DNA from: Pomphorhynchus laevis
Lineage: Eukaryota > Acanthocephala > Palaeacanthocephala > Echinorhynchida > Pomphorhynchidae
Assembly (NCBI GenBank): GCA_012934845.2
Contig: WNNJ02001453.1
Span: forward strand, 62,001-126,000
Reading direction: 5' to 3'
DNA: 64,000 nucleotides
Both the position numbers and the translations under genes were made by a program. Within the stretch, counting starts at the first letter, position 1. Every line of letters starts with the position of its first letter. This document shows, one piece after another, positions 11,355-39,289 of the stretch. The notes under the pieces were generated by a model. The model had not been told where the DNA came from, did not search any database, and saw only the letters and a program-made list of their open reading frames with translations.

Positions 11355-12032
11355 AATGATTTAAATTTTAGATCTTTTAAATGTAACAGAAAAAATGTAT
11401 AGTTTGTGATGTTATAAATAATAATAATTGTATCGTAAGTAATACGACAAACAAATGTTTTTCATTAAATATTAATAATAATTGTAACTGCAATACCGCA
11501 GGTGTAGTGTATCTAATACAATGCACATGTGGATTGCAATATATAGGAAAAACATCAAATGTTAAAAACTAGGTTTAGGCAACACATATATAATATACAG
11601 CATAATAGTCAAACTATATTTCATAAACATATGAGATTAATAGGACATGATATTAAAAACTGTAAATTATTTATTTTAGAACATATTATCGAAGAAAACA
11701 TTTCAATATTAAATCAAAAACTATTAGAAAAAGAAGACTTATGGATTACAACGCTTAATTCCATGTACCCATTAGGATTGAATGACGTGGTACAAGGAAT
11801 TGGCAGAAGTAGTATAATACATAATAAACAACTATATTATAATAATCCGGTTAAACGCAAACCAAGAAGTCATGGTGATAAAAGGAATAGGAAAAATAGA
11901 GTTAAAAATATTAAAAAAGATATGTATATAAATGAACAATTAGAAATGTTAAAACAACTTTTAAGTGATAATAAGCTAAAAGATCTTTATGTAAATATAA
12001 GAAGTTTTTCTAAAGATATCATTTTTCAATAA
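11355..12032 (+). pseudogene. PLE GIY-YIG endonuclease (upstream of RT)
   Basis: The frame opens with a zinc-binding-like run (SFKCNR, CIVCDV). The GIY-YIG core follows: GVVYLIQC, CGLQYIGKT, then KTRFRQHIYNI with the conserved arginine. Further on are KLFILEHII and a LEKEDLWITTLNSMYPLGLND block, which in GIY-YIG enzymes carries the catalytic Glu and the motif GLN. A basic tail (KRKPRSHGDKRNRKN) precedes the RT part. GIY-YIG nucleases of this type nick target DNA for reverse transcription. The frame is broken, so this copy is inactive. The assignment to PLE nuclease is strong because the RT follows immediately. Confidence 0.8.
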
Positions 12033-14029
12033 ATCAAAAATTAATTAACGACTATGATAGGCTAAGTTGTATAATAGACAGTTATTGTAATACAAAATAC
12101 TATAATCATACAATAAATGTAAATAATAACAATAGAAAATATACATTAACCATAAACTTCATTAATAAATGTATAGATAACATAAATATAGCCGGACTTT
12201 TAAATAATTCTAAAAGTAAAGAAATAATAGGGTCAGATTTAAGTAAATATATTCCTAAAATAAGGTATAAACTCCTACCACCATTAGGACGAAAAATTTG
12301 TAATTATAATAAAGAATTAAAATTAATATGTAACGATAATATTAGAAACATAATGGAAACAGAATGCAATTGTAAAAGTCTTAGTTTTGATAAAATAAAT
12401 GAACATATATGTACCCATAATCTAGAATTAATTGAAAATTGTGAATTAAGAAAGCTGCTATCAAAAGGGTATAAATATAGATTAAATAATAATAACGACA
12501 AAAATAAAATATACAATTCGTTATATAATAACTTAAATGATTACTTTAGTAAGCTGATTAATAGTGAAAGCTCGAATATATCTAATATTAACATTTGGAA
12601 AGATTATATATTTGATAAAATTAAAAATAAAATGAAAATAACAAACAATTATAAAAGGAAAGATAAAATTAATAAAGATATGTATAAAGAACTTACTAAA
12701 TTAAAGGATAACTATATAATAACAACTATTGATAAAGCTAGTAATAACTTTGTCTTCATATGCAAAAAGCTTTATTATGATATACTAATGAAAAAGGTTA
12801 ATTCTAATGATTTAAATGTAAATCCAACATATGAACGTAGTGAGTTGAGTTTAGAAACAATTATTACAAGTCACTGTTCTATAATGGATAAAAAGGGTAT
12901 AAAGGTTGAATTAGATAATAAAACTATACCCATATTATATTGGAATCCAAAATTACATAAAAATCCAATAAAACCTAGGTTCATATGTAGTGCGTTTAAA
13001 TGTACATTAAAACCACTTTATGTCTATATGAATAAAATACTTAAAGTAATTAAAGCACACTTTAAAAAATATTGCATGGTGATCGAAAGTAATACTGGTA
13101 TAAAACACTATTTCAGTATTAATTATACAAAAGAATTTTTAAAACAGACAAAAGGAAAAAATTTTCAAAATATAAATACATACGATTTTAGTACGCTTTA
13201 TACAAATCTAGATTTAGTAGATATTAAAGAAGCGTTAGTAAAATTAATTAACCTTATATTCGGAAAAAGATATACATATATATGTTATAATAATTATAAC
13301 GCTTAACTAACAAAAATTAAACCATCAAATAAATATAAATATATGGATAAAATTGAATTAATAGAATCCTTAAATATTTTGATCAATCAAAATTATTTAA
13401 AAGTAGGGACATCTTTATTTAGACAAGTAAAATGTGTTCAAATGGGTGGTAATAGTAGCCCAATTATAGCTGACTTGTCTTTAAGCTTTATAGAATATGA
13501 ATTTGTTCATAACTGTGTAAAAATTAAATCTAAACAATATAAATATATGAAATATATGTTTCGATACATTGATGATATATGTGTATTTAATTCTAATAAT
13601 TTTTATTCAATTAGTGAGCACATTTATCCAGAAAGCCTTATTCTTAACAAAACCAATATTAATGATAAAGAAGGTGTATATCTAGATATGAACATTAAAT
13701 TAACATTAACTAAAACTACTATTAATTTATATCGTAAAGATGACATATTTAAATTTACAAGAAACATATTTTTGCATGAGCATTCATGCATACCATATAA
13801 TATAAAATATAATACATTAAATAATGAAATTTTAAGAATTGCAACAATATGTAATGATATTGGCTTTCTTCAAAATCATTTAAATAATTTAATAGATACA
13901 TATTTTAAACTAGGTTACTATAAAAATAACATCAAGCAGAAAATAGTAAAATATATAAATCAACACAATAATATAAAGAATAAATTTAAACTCTTAAGTG
14001 GCAAATATTTATGGATGGATAATAAATAA
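12017..14029 (+). pseudogene. PLE reverse transcriptase
   Basis: A long frame of about 670 codons. An N-terminal part has YIPKIRYKLLPPLGRKICNY and a Cys/His-rich block (ECNCKS, HICTHNLELIENCELR). Then come TTIDKASNNFVFICKKLYY, YWNPKLHKNPIKPRFI, TYDFSTLYTNLDL (motif A with the first catalytic Asp), VQMGGNSSPIIADLSL (motif B) and FRYIDDICVF (motif C, YIDD). The thumb region has EGVYLDMNI and SCIPYNIKYN. These are hallmarks of the Penelope RT lineage, which is sister to telomerase rather than to LINE or LTR RTs. The frame is interrupted, so the copy is not functional. It ends 75 bp before the 3' pLTR. Confidence 0.85.
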
Positions 14030-14063
14030 TATACTTTGCATTAGAATAAGATACTAGATAGTT

Positions 14064-14380
14064 ATTTCAGAGGAAATACATCATTAGCATGTATTTGGCC
14101 CCGCTGCTATGTTGGGTAGAGGAGTTAGGGGCCGAAACCTGATAGCATAGCAGTTCCTCCTGATGACCTCTAATTCTTATTCTGATACAACGTCTGTTAT
14201 TTATTAGTCAATTCATAAAAATGACGTTTATTTTAAATTTTTTTAACTTGATTTAAATTATAGAAAATCTAAAAACAATTATTAATTTTATTATTTAATT
14301 ATTAAATTTTGATTTAGCACTATTAGTTTTGTTTATTTTACAATTACATTAAATACGTAGACTCAGTTAGCTGATTTAAT
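14064..14380 (+). repeat. 3' pseudo-LTR of the PLE with terminal stem-loop
   Basis: Includes AAATACAT/ATGTATTT (a hairpin, 14074-14096), then GGCCCC, CTGCTATG, GGGGCC, GAAAC, CATAGCAG, CCTGATGACCTCT and the GATACAACGTCTG block. From 14104 it repeats the 5' pLTR. GGCCCC with GGGGCC and CTGCTATG with CATAGCAG interleave, so the RNA could form a pseudoknot. The same block recurs throughout the window on both strands. Confidence 0.8.
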
Positions 14381-14632
14381 TGAAAGCTATTATCTCATGA
14401 GTTCCCGAAATGATATCGAAATTGAATAATTTGGGATTGTAATTCGAGAAAAAATAAATCGATATTCTAAATGCTAGATATAAAACAAGTTATAAAAGGT
14501 TGAAATTATTTGCGATATTATAACTTTTTTAAATAGGTTAAAGCTGAATGTGTTATTATTTGTCATTGCCGGTTAGATACTTTAAAGTACAATGACCCGT
14601 TGCTTATTATTAACAAATAATTGTTTATTCTT
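14381..14632 (+). repeat. Dispersed direct repeat, copy 2 (partner 4729-5003)
   Basis: Begins exactly at the end of the 3' pLTR and repeats 4729-5003 with few differences, including TCTCATGAGTTCCCGAAATG and AATGACCCGT. Confidence 0.8.
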
Positions 14633-15230
14633 TAATTTTATTTATATAATTATGTTATTTGAATATATAATATTAAATGCTCCAATTGTTGTGTATTAAC
14701 AAATACGCTAATCATAAATATCTTAGGAAAGAGTTCTTAAATGATGAAGTAATTTATATAGCAATTATTTATTATTTTTTAATTATTAATTTTTTAATTG
14801 TTTAATTTTTATTTTGCATCATTTATTTGGCTGATCTGGTATTTTAATTTAATTCCGACGATACTTTTAAAAAAGCTTAAAATATGACATTTTTAACATA
14901 TTTAAAAAATACGTAGTTTATTTTCTACCCCTTGATTTGTATATAGTATAAAATAGGTAGACTTAGTTATCTGATCTGATTTGATCTACTGACAAGTTAT
15001 TATTAACCTGTGAACTTTGTTTTCTTGATAATATGACCACTGTTAGAAATACTGAAACCTTGCATTATTGATAGAACAACTTAATAGATAGAATTTTCTT
15101 GTTATTTATTAGTGAATTCATAAAAATTTTATATTTTATCTTACTAATAGATTATATCGTTTGATTTGTTTTATTTAATAAATAAAATAAGTTGTGCTAT
15201 GTATTTTATTTATCGTTTTAAATATTTTAT
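14633..15230. other. AT-rich intergenic DNA, no gene seen
   Basis: Low-complexity AT-rich sequence. The TAGACTTAGTTATCTGATC piece near 14960 is a degenerate version of the PLE pLTR tail. Nothing else is recognisable. Confidence 0.5.
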
Positions 15231-15234
15231 TATA

Positions 15235-15977
15235 TTTATTATGGAATTGGGTCCGAAACCTGATAACATAGCAGTTTCTCCCGATGATCTCTATTCTTTA
15301 TTCTGATACATCGTTTGTAATTTATTAGACAATTCATAAAAATAAACTTTTATTTTAAATTTTAATTATAAATTTTTACTATAAATGTTATCTTTATATA
15401 AATATATATTTAATTAGTCGAGGTATAGGGTCCGAAACCTGATAACATAGCAGTTTCTCCTGCTCTGTTTATTTTGATACATCGTTTGTTATTTATTAGT
15501 AAATTCATAATAATTAACTTTTATTTTAAATTTTAATTATAAATTTTAACAATATATAAATTGTATAAAATCTTAAATAATTATTTATCATTTATAATTA
15601 TTTATCTTTATTTTTAATTTATAATAAATGCATATTAGATTCAATTAGCTGATCTGATTAATGTTATTAATCAGATGTAAAAGTACAGCTATTCTATATT
15701 TAGAGTGATTTAACTAACTGGATACATCGTAGAATCGATGCCGTTCTACCTGCAGTGAATGTATGAAACCTTAGTGCAAGTAAAGAAAAGTGGATTGCTA
15801 AAATTTACATTTTTAAATGTAAATTTAAAAAATGTACATTTTTAAATTTATATTGGAACAATAGGATCCGAAACCTGACAGCATAGCAGTTCCTCTGTTA
15901 TTTATTAGTCAATTCATAAAAATTGATTTTTATTTTAAATTTCAATAATAAATTTTATCGTTACATAAATATAAATT
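15235..15977 (+). repeat. Three successive PLE terminal-repeat fragments
   Basis: Three plus-strand copies of the PLE end lie one after another. Their CCGAAACCTGATAACATAGC-type blocks are at about 15250, 15430 and 15870, each followed by CAGTTTCTCC or CAGTTCCTC, TTATTTATTAG and an AT-rich tail. Spacing of about 180-440 bp suggests a decayed tandem array of the same monomer seen at 56-63 kb. Confidence 0.7.
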
Positions 15978-16820
15978 ATAAAATATTATATAATTATTTA
16001 TTATTTATAATTATTTATCTTTATTTTTAATTTATAAATAGCATAAATTTTTTATATATTTATACTTATTTAGTATATTGAAATTGTTAATTATTTTAAT
16101 AACGAAATTGATTATAAATATTTTGTATTTTTCATTTATATATAATTGTATAAAATTTATATAATTATATAATTATAAATTCTAATTATAAATTCTATTG
16201 TAATAGTGACATAATTAATTTCTTTGAATACAAAATATATTTTATTTAATATATTATATTTTACAAAATACTATAATTATAATTAAATTAATATTAATAA
16301 AATTAATATTATAATTAATATTTTTATCTTATAATAAACAATAAGATTAAAAGATTTATCTAATATTTTATAAATCAGTAAAAACTTGTGTAGGCTTTTA
16401 CGACAAAATTGAATTATTTATATATTGTTTGATATAAATATTTCTTTTTTATAAATCTTAAATCAATAAATTATAGTTTTAAATTAACGACTTTAAAACA
16501 TATTTTAATCTAAATATTAATTTTTAATTAAATATATTAATATGAAATCTCTTATAATATAAAATATATATAATATTAAGAAAAACTTTCTAAAAATCTT
16601 TAGATTTAAGAAATTTTAGATTTCTTAAATTTCTAAAAATCTTTAGATTTTAATCAATAAAATGCATAGTAAATGAGCCCGCTGATATATTTCATAGGCC
16701 AACCAAATATTTATCATATCTGTTTTGCTTTAACTAGTTGTTAGCTAATTAGTGAGACTACCTAATGATAAACATTATTGTAGAGCGGTACTATAATACT
16801 TTTTGAATGCATTAAGTTTA
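15978..16820. repeat. Left arm of a large inverted repeat
   Basis: This 843-bp arm is the near-exact reverse complement of 19231-20075. The inner end reads TTTTGAATGCATTAAGTTTA and the partner reads its complement. Landmarks on both arms include GAGCCCGCTGATATATTTCA and TAGTGAGACTACCTAATG. The similarity is high for such AT-rich DNA, so the structure is recent. Neither arm has a coding frame. Confidence 0.9.
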
Positions 16821-18990
16821 AAAACGTAATTGCATTAATGGAATAAATATAGTTTCCAGTTATAGCACATTTATGCTTCGGATTTAATAACTTCTATTAC
16901 TCGAAATTATCTACCAATATTTATAAAACCTTTGACTGTCACGTCCTTTTCACGTTAAATTGCAATAATTTTGACTGTAATTTGATTAATATTCGAATTG
17001 AAACGGAAGGCCACTCCCATTCTTCCAGAACAAAATAGTTTTGATTTCTGCTGGATTTGTTTACTGACATTTGATTTATTTGCGATTATGTTGATAGAAT
17101 CTTTCCTGACATCGTGATATAAAAACTCAATCAACTCAGTCAACTTGTGCAAGTGTTTTCTGAAGTATTTAATAAGGTAAGCGTTTTATTTCAAAAACAT
17201 AAATAAAATTCTTTTTTCTCCCATATACTTAAATGATCATATTTACAAAGATTTTTGGACGAAAGCAAAACAATAATATTTATTAAACGAATATAAAAGG
17301 CAAACATTTTATTTTTTATTACATTCAAATTACCAGTAGCTTTTCGACTAAAGCTACCTTGAGTATGTAATGTTTTACCAAAGATTTTTAAATTAAAATT
17401 TTATCAATTATAGCAACTACATTTTATCTCAACTTACTGTGCAATAGAATTTCATTTTGTATTTCCATATCGCCTTTAATGATTTTGCTTCGATATGTAA
17501 TATCGAATAGTTTTCTATTTTTATTCTCTTTTTGCCGAATCGATATAAAATCCTTATCTGTAACTAGCATGTTTTTAATGCGATTCAATAAAAGTTTCCA
17601 AATGTATCGAGCTTTTCTAAATTTGTATCTACTAATTATTGTAGTTTCACTGTCTTTTTCAGTGTCTTAAAGCGACAGAACATAAGCAGACCGTATTCAC
17701 ACAAATTAGCAGTTATTGTAATTGATACAGTTGAAAATCAGATATTTTGAATAGGTCCATTATAGCGATGATAATCAAATTACGAAAGTAACTGATTCTT
17801 ACTTCCTTTATTACTATTATTCGCTGAATTGACTGGTAAACGGAGAACAATTCTGTTTCTATTAAGAAAAATGAAATTGAAATAGTTTATTACTTTTTAA
17901 CAAAGACGGAAAACGAATTTAAAATTTTAATTAAAATAAACTGCCTGTTTTAAAAAGACGGGTAAGAATACGTATGTATACCTTTAAGGTATGTGTTAGA
18001 AATGTTCTCATTATATCTGATAACAAAGATATTTATTGGTTTTTGAAATAAAAATAATGATATAGAGAACATATTTTGTATTTTACTGGTTTATTTTGGA
18101 AACTGCCGATTTTATTATAATAAAATGTTGCAGTATTTTTTAAGAATATCGTAAATTTGATGCTAAGCGTTTGATATACACTCTAATATAAAGACACCGG
18201 CAAAGTGTTTAATAGTAAATTATTAGAAGATTCTCAGTGCTTATTGTCAACCGTATAATGAACTGCTTGTTTTCAATCGATAAGGCTTGTAGATAGCCCA
18301 AACGTTGAATTGCAGCAATTGTTTTCTAAACATTTTCCAGATTTAAACATTTGTCCACTTGAGAAAGTTTCCATTGCTAACGCTCAGACATTATTTTCCA
18401 CTTAAACTTGGACAACTGAAATAATAATTTCAGTTGTCCAAGTTCTATACAGCCTGGCCAACTGAAAATATTTCCAAAGAGGCTAATTAATTTTACCTTT
18501 GATGGTAAAATTATATAAAAATTATAAATTATAATTTTTATGTAAAATTACAATTTATAAAATATAATTTTTATGTAAAATTAATTTAATTTTATGTAAA
18601 ATTATATTTTTATATATTTTTATGATAAAACCAAAATATTAATTATCAATATATCATATCAGATAACTGAGTGTACATATTTTATACTATATATAAATTA
18701 AAATACAGATAAATAATTATAAATAATAAATAATTATATAAGATTTTATATTAAAATAAATTAGCATATATCAGGTTAGATAAAAAATTGAAATATATTT
18801 TAATTGATAAAAAATAACTATATAGAAAATGCATAACTTGGTTTTGATTCCAATTATCAGATCGGATAACTGTGTCTACGTATTTTATAGAAATTGAAAA
18901 TAAAAATAAACTATTATAAATAATAAATGATTACATAGGAATTTATACAAATTATATTTATTTTTAAGCCATCAAAAATATGTTTCAGTA
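16821..18990. other. Spacer of the large inverted repeat, no gene seen
   Basis: About 2.2 kb between the arms. Two short open stretches (16955-17152 minus, 17479-17670 plus) show no motif and are not called. A perfect 18-bp hairpin lies at 18405-18444. From about 18480 the sequence becomes simple AT-rich repeats resembling pieces near 15600 in the opposite orientation. Confidence 0.6.
18405..18444. repeat. Perfect 18-bp hairpin, 4-nt loop
   Basis: AACTTGGACAACTGAAAT, loop AATA, then the exact reverse complement. A related word (GGCCAACTGAAAATA) follows 10 nt later. Confidence 0.9.
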
Positions 18991-19212
18991 AATGCTCAGA
19001 TAGATAAATAATTCAATTTTGTCGTAAAAGCCTACACAAGTTTTTACTGATTTATAAAATATTAGATAAATCTTTTAATCTTATTGTTTATTATAAGATA
19101 AAAATATTAATTATAATATTAATTTTATTAATATTAATTTAATTATAATTATAGTATTTTGTAAAATATAATATATTAAATAAAATATATTTTGTATTCA
19201 AAGAAATTAATT
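18991..19212 (+). repeat. Partial direct copy of the right inverted arm
   Basis: Repeats 19620-19841 almost exactly in the same orientation (AATGCTCAGATAGATAAATA onwards). The arm's outer part is therefore present three times: once inverted on the left and twice direct on the right. Confidence 0.85.
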
Positions 19213-19230
19213 AATTGTATTCAAAGAAAT

Positions 19231-20075
19231 TAAACTTAATGCATTCAAAAAGTATTATAGTACCGCTCTACAATAATGTTTATCATTAGGTAGTCTCACT
19301 AATTAGCTAACAACTAGTTAAAGCAAAACAGATATGATAAATATTTGGTTGGCCTATGAAATATATCAGCGGGCTCATTTACTATGCATTTTATTGATTA
19401 AAATCTAAAGATTTTTAGAAATTTAAGAAATCTAAAATTTCTTAAATCTAAAGATTTTTAGAAAGTTTTTCTTAATATTATATATATTTTATATTATAAG
19501 AGATTTCATATTAATATATTTAATTAAAAATTAATATTTAGATTAAAATATGTTTTAAAGTCGTTAATTTAAAACTATAATTTATTGATTTAAGATTTAT
19601 AAAAAAGAAATATTTTATAAATGCTCAGATAGATAAATAATTCAATTTTGTCGTAAAAGCCTACACAAGTTTTTACTGATTTATAAAATATTAGATAAAT
19701 CTTTTAATCTTATTGTTTATTATAAGATAAAAATATTAATTATAATATTAATTTTATTAATATTAATTTAATTATAATTATAGTATTTTGTAAAATATAA
19801 TATATTAAATAAAATATATTTTGTATTCAAAGAAATTAATTATGTCACTATTACAATAGAATTTATAATTAGAATTTATAATTATATAATTATATAAATT
19901 TTATACAATTATATATAAATGAAAAATACAAAATATTTATAATCAATTTCGTTATTAAAATAATTAACAATTTCAATATACTAAATAAGTATAAATATAT
20001 AAAAAATTATGCTATTTATAAATTAAAAATAAAGATAAATAATTATAAACAATAAATAATTATATAATATTTTAT
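19231..20075. repeat. Right arm of a large inverted repeat
   Basis: Reverse complement of 15978-16820 with only small differences (one short replaced segment near 19610-19640). Together the arms could form a hairpin or cruciform with a 0.84-kb stem. Confidence 0.9.
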
Positions 20076-20194
20076 AAAATGTTTACAATTTGGAGCCTTC
20101 ACAATTTACATAAAGCGATAACCGATTATATTATAACGTAAAAATAGATAATAATAGATAAGATAATAAAAATATTATATTATAAATAACGTAC

Positions 20195-20290
20195 GATGTA
20201 TCAGAATAAGAATTAGAAATCACCAGAAAGAACTGATATATTATCAGGTTACGGTCCCTATACCTCGACTAATTATATAAAAATCTTTCT
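20195..20290 (-). repeat. PLE terminal-repeat fragment, minus strand
   Basis: Reverse complement of the PLE end block: CGAGGTATAGGGACC, AACCTGATAATATA, TCTAATTCTTATTCTGATAC, ATCGTACGTTATTT. It mirrors the plus-strand fragment at 15410-15490 on the other side of the inverted repeat, so the inverted symmetry extends beyond the arms. Confidence 0.75.
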
Positions 20291-20592
20291 AAAATTACAA
20301 TCGCTACAGTTCAAATCCACATAAAATGTTGAATGTACCAAAAATAAAATTTATAATTGCTTGCTCTGTAACAAGGAAAGCGGAATCATTATTCAAAAAT
20401 ATGAAAATAACTTTCCCAAAAAATCAATCTTTGATCGATAATTCTTTATAATGCACTTAATATTTAGAATTAAGGAAAAGATATGTCAAGTATTTCATTG
20501 GGTTTCTCGTCGAGGAATTATCCATATAACATTATAGCAGAATACAAATTGAATAAAGAGTAAAATGAATTTTTAATTATCCAGTCTTGTGT

Positions 20593-36372
<15,780 letters not shown>

Positions 36373-37038
36373 GTACTAGCTTTATCTAGAAATAGAGTTA
36401 GAATTTAAACGTTAAATTGTAAAGTTAAACACATTAAAAAATAGTTTCTTATTTACCAATAATCGATTAAATGATGAATCATGTGGAAATTAGCAATTAC
36501 ATCACATGTGATTTGATGAATTAAATTTGAGTAATGTTATATAATCAATTTTTACTACAAATTCTTATTAAGTATGCTACAAATAAAATAAGACTGATAT
36601 GGTATGAAAAAGAAGGTTGAGAAATGAATGGGTATGAAAAGTTATAAGGCGAAAAGCAATGATAAGAAGACGAATTTGAACACGACAATAAATAGTAGGC
36701 AAATCGAGAGAAACAAGATGGTGAGATGTATGATCAAAACGACGAAGACGGAGAATTCGGACGGGTGCGTTTACGATGCGTTGTGGTGGAAGAGTGGATT
36801 TAGGTGAGTTGAAAAATAGACTAAGACAATAATCAAGTCTTGAGAAAATGAGAGAAGATATGAGAGTCGTACAAGAAGAGAAATCGATCAATCTACGAAT
36901 TTGACGGAGGTTGTGGAGAAGCAAGGTAGATAAGCTTACTTTATTGTTAACGAAAGGTTTAAGTGAAAGTTGGTTGTCGAAATGGAAGCCTAAGAAAACT
37001 AGATTGTCAACAATGGGAAGAATTGAAGAATTTAATGA

Positions 37039-37885
37039 TTAAGAGGGAGGTTCTACGCCGAAGCGTCGAGGAAGGATCTTCGACGCTTTTTGATTGAAAA
37101 TTGAAGCAAGACAGTTGGAAGCAGGCACAATAAGATCATGAATACGATAAGCAGGTGCATGCGCATAGATGAGAATGTCAGCATATTGCATAACATGGAA
37201 GTTAAATGTATGAGAAAAATAAGACAAATCATCGAGAAGAGAGAAAAGGAAAGGGCCTAATCCGGAGCCTTGTGGAACATCGGACGGGATGCGAGAAGGA
37301 TGGGAAAGATACTAATTAGAACAAACGCGAAAAGTACGGTTTGATAGATATAAAGAAAACCAAGCCACAGTGTGTAAAGAGAAGCCATAATCATGACGAA
37401 GACGATGGAGAAGAATCGAGTGATTGACAATGTCGAAAGCAGATGATAGATCAAGAGAAACTATGACACTACATAATTTTTGATCGCGCAAAACAAGTAA
37501 GTCGTTATAAATTTTAAGACAAGCAATTTCAGTAGAGTGATTAGAGCGAAAAGCAGCTTGGAAGGGAGGAAACAAGTTGGAGGAAAAGAGATATGCATCA
37601 ACTTGCTTGATAACAAGACACTCAAGGAGTTTAGAGAGGGTTGGAGAAGTGAGATAGAACGGTACGAAAATGGTAGTGAGGGGTCGAAAGATTGTTTTTT
37701 TGAGGAGGACGAACAGTGGCGCATTTATAGTGTGAAGTAAATGTGCGGCAGCGGATAGACAAGTTGAACAATGTGGTTAGGAAGGGTGAGATATATAAGC
37801 AGATATTTTTAAGCAAGTGAGTGGGAATTTGGTTAGAAGGATAGGTTTTTGCTAGGTTTTTACAGAAGAACCGAAGAAACTTCAC
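37039..37885 (-). pseudogene. RT domain of the CR1/L2-like LINE
   Basis: Overlapping broken frames carry, in order, a region with YPSNQIPTHLLKN, LFPPFQAAFRSNHSTE (fingers), VIVSLDLSSAFDIVNHSI (motif A), RIPSDVPQGSGLGPFLFS (motif B) and HVMQYADILIYAH (motif C with the second Asp lost). The C-terminal connection and LIFSRLDYC block continues to 36577. Confidence 0.8.
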
Positions 37886-39289
37886 CAGACGAAACGGAAA
37901 GGTGGAAAAGCTCTGGGAGGGAAGTATTCAAAGATAATATAAGATACAAGGGGATATGGGTAGTAGGGAAAGTAAATTAGATAGCTTAGTTTGTAGATAA
38001 GAAAAAATTCATCAGGATTTATTTACAAGAGGTAGATTATCGTGAAATAATTGAGTTTAAGATTTTCCAATGAAAATTAGAGTTGGAAGAGGACTCGAGT
38101 TGATTTCGCTAAAAGTGAATACGTTTAGTTCGCATAAGAATGATATGGGAGCGGCGGAAAGAAAAATAGAAAGCACAGAGATTTGAAGTGAGTGAGTTTG
38201 GAGACCGTTTAAGGAAGCGATTAAACACACTTAAAGAGTGACAGAGTCGACGCTCAGAAAGACTACTGTCCGAATCGAACTAGAGAACATTGCGCAAGCA
38301 CTGAAAACGTCGGAGTCGAATAGGCAGAAGATAATAGAGAATAGTCGTAAGTTCAGAATCAAACAGAATGCAGAGATCGGGAGAAGGATGGTTAGTAGAA
38401 GTGAAAAGAGTGAAGAATTAAGTAAGGTTGAACAGAGAATATGGGCATGGAGACGCTTCCAACGTCGAATTGGAGTAGCTAATGTTGGAGGCGGAGAAGG
38501 AGAATGAGAACGTGTAATAGTAAGAGTGACAAGGAAATGATCAGACAAACAAGGATCAGTAATTGACAAGGAGGTATAGTCATTTAAGCACTTGTTAGAT
38601 GTCGAGAGCACCGCCGAGAATATGAGTTGGGCTTGTTGAAAGTAATTTATAGTTAAAATCAGAAAAAAGATTAGTTAAAGTGATAGAGTCAGAGTCAGCT
38701 AGGCGATCAAGACAAATGTTAAAGTCACAGAAAACAAAAGAAGTATAATATAATAAACACTGATAAAAAATATTTGAAAGGTCTTTAAAGAACATGCGTG
38801 AGGGGCAGCTGAGCATGGACGGCATATAATCACAAGTTCCATAGGGAAAAAGTTGATAATCTGCATATAAGTAATTCGAACGAAGTGTAACGTTGTTAGG
38901 GTTATTTTTACCTAAAGATGTTGGATGACGAGCAATGGCAACAATACCGCCATGGTTAGAGGCAGTAGATGTAGAAGAGACAATTAGACGAGCTAATTCA
39001 ACTAGATAACAACCAGAGCAGCATAGACGACGAATAGCAAGATCGTCAGAGTCAGAGTGCTAGGATTCGGTAATGCAGAGAATATTGATATATAATTTAT
39101 CGAAGATATCAAGTAGCCGATTAGCTTTATGAAGAATGGAGCGAGTGTTGTAAATACTTAGACGAAAAGTAAGCTCAGAAGCGAGATCGACTAGCAAAGA
39201 AGACAGGGGAGAGACAGGACGCCATCGGATTTTTGGCCTCGTGTGTACGGCGTGAAAATTTTCGCTGATTTCAAGGTTTAAACGTTGTA

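Larger units (their letters stand above)
10585..14380 (+). mobile_element. Penelope-like element with N-terminal GIY-YIG, nearly whole
   Basis: A 3.8-kb retroelement flanked by direct terminal repeats (10585-10886 and 14104-14380), almost identical over their first ~130 bp. That is the pseudo-LTR arrangement of Penelope-like elements. Inside are a GC-rich structured 5' region (11041-11292), a GIY-YIG nuclease (about 11355-12032) and then a Penelope-type RT (about 12017-14029). The nuclease precedes the RT, the reverse of canonical EN+ Penelope elements and the order described for the permuted Naiad/Chlamys clade. A handful of reading-frame breaks (three or four) are present, so this copy is inactive but young. 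No capsid or envelope genes occur. The RT belongs to this family by its DKASNNF, YDFSTLYTN, QMGGNSSP and RYIDDI blocks. Confidence 0.85.

Noticed and set aside
14150-14205. Hammerhead call for the PLE block containing CTGATGACC and GATACAACGTC
   Set aside because: CTGATGA is followed by a GATAC-NN-CGTC segment resembling a small stem III, but the GAAA box is GATA in all PLE copies and no stem II can form. The GAAAC in this block lies upstream of CTGATGA, and neither type II nor circular permutation gives usable stems.
16955-17152. 65-codon minus-strand ORF in the inverted-repeat spacer
   Set aside because: No recognisable motif; too short for a transposase and not supported by neighbours.
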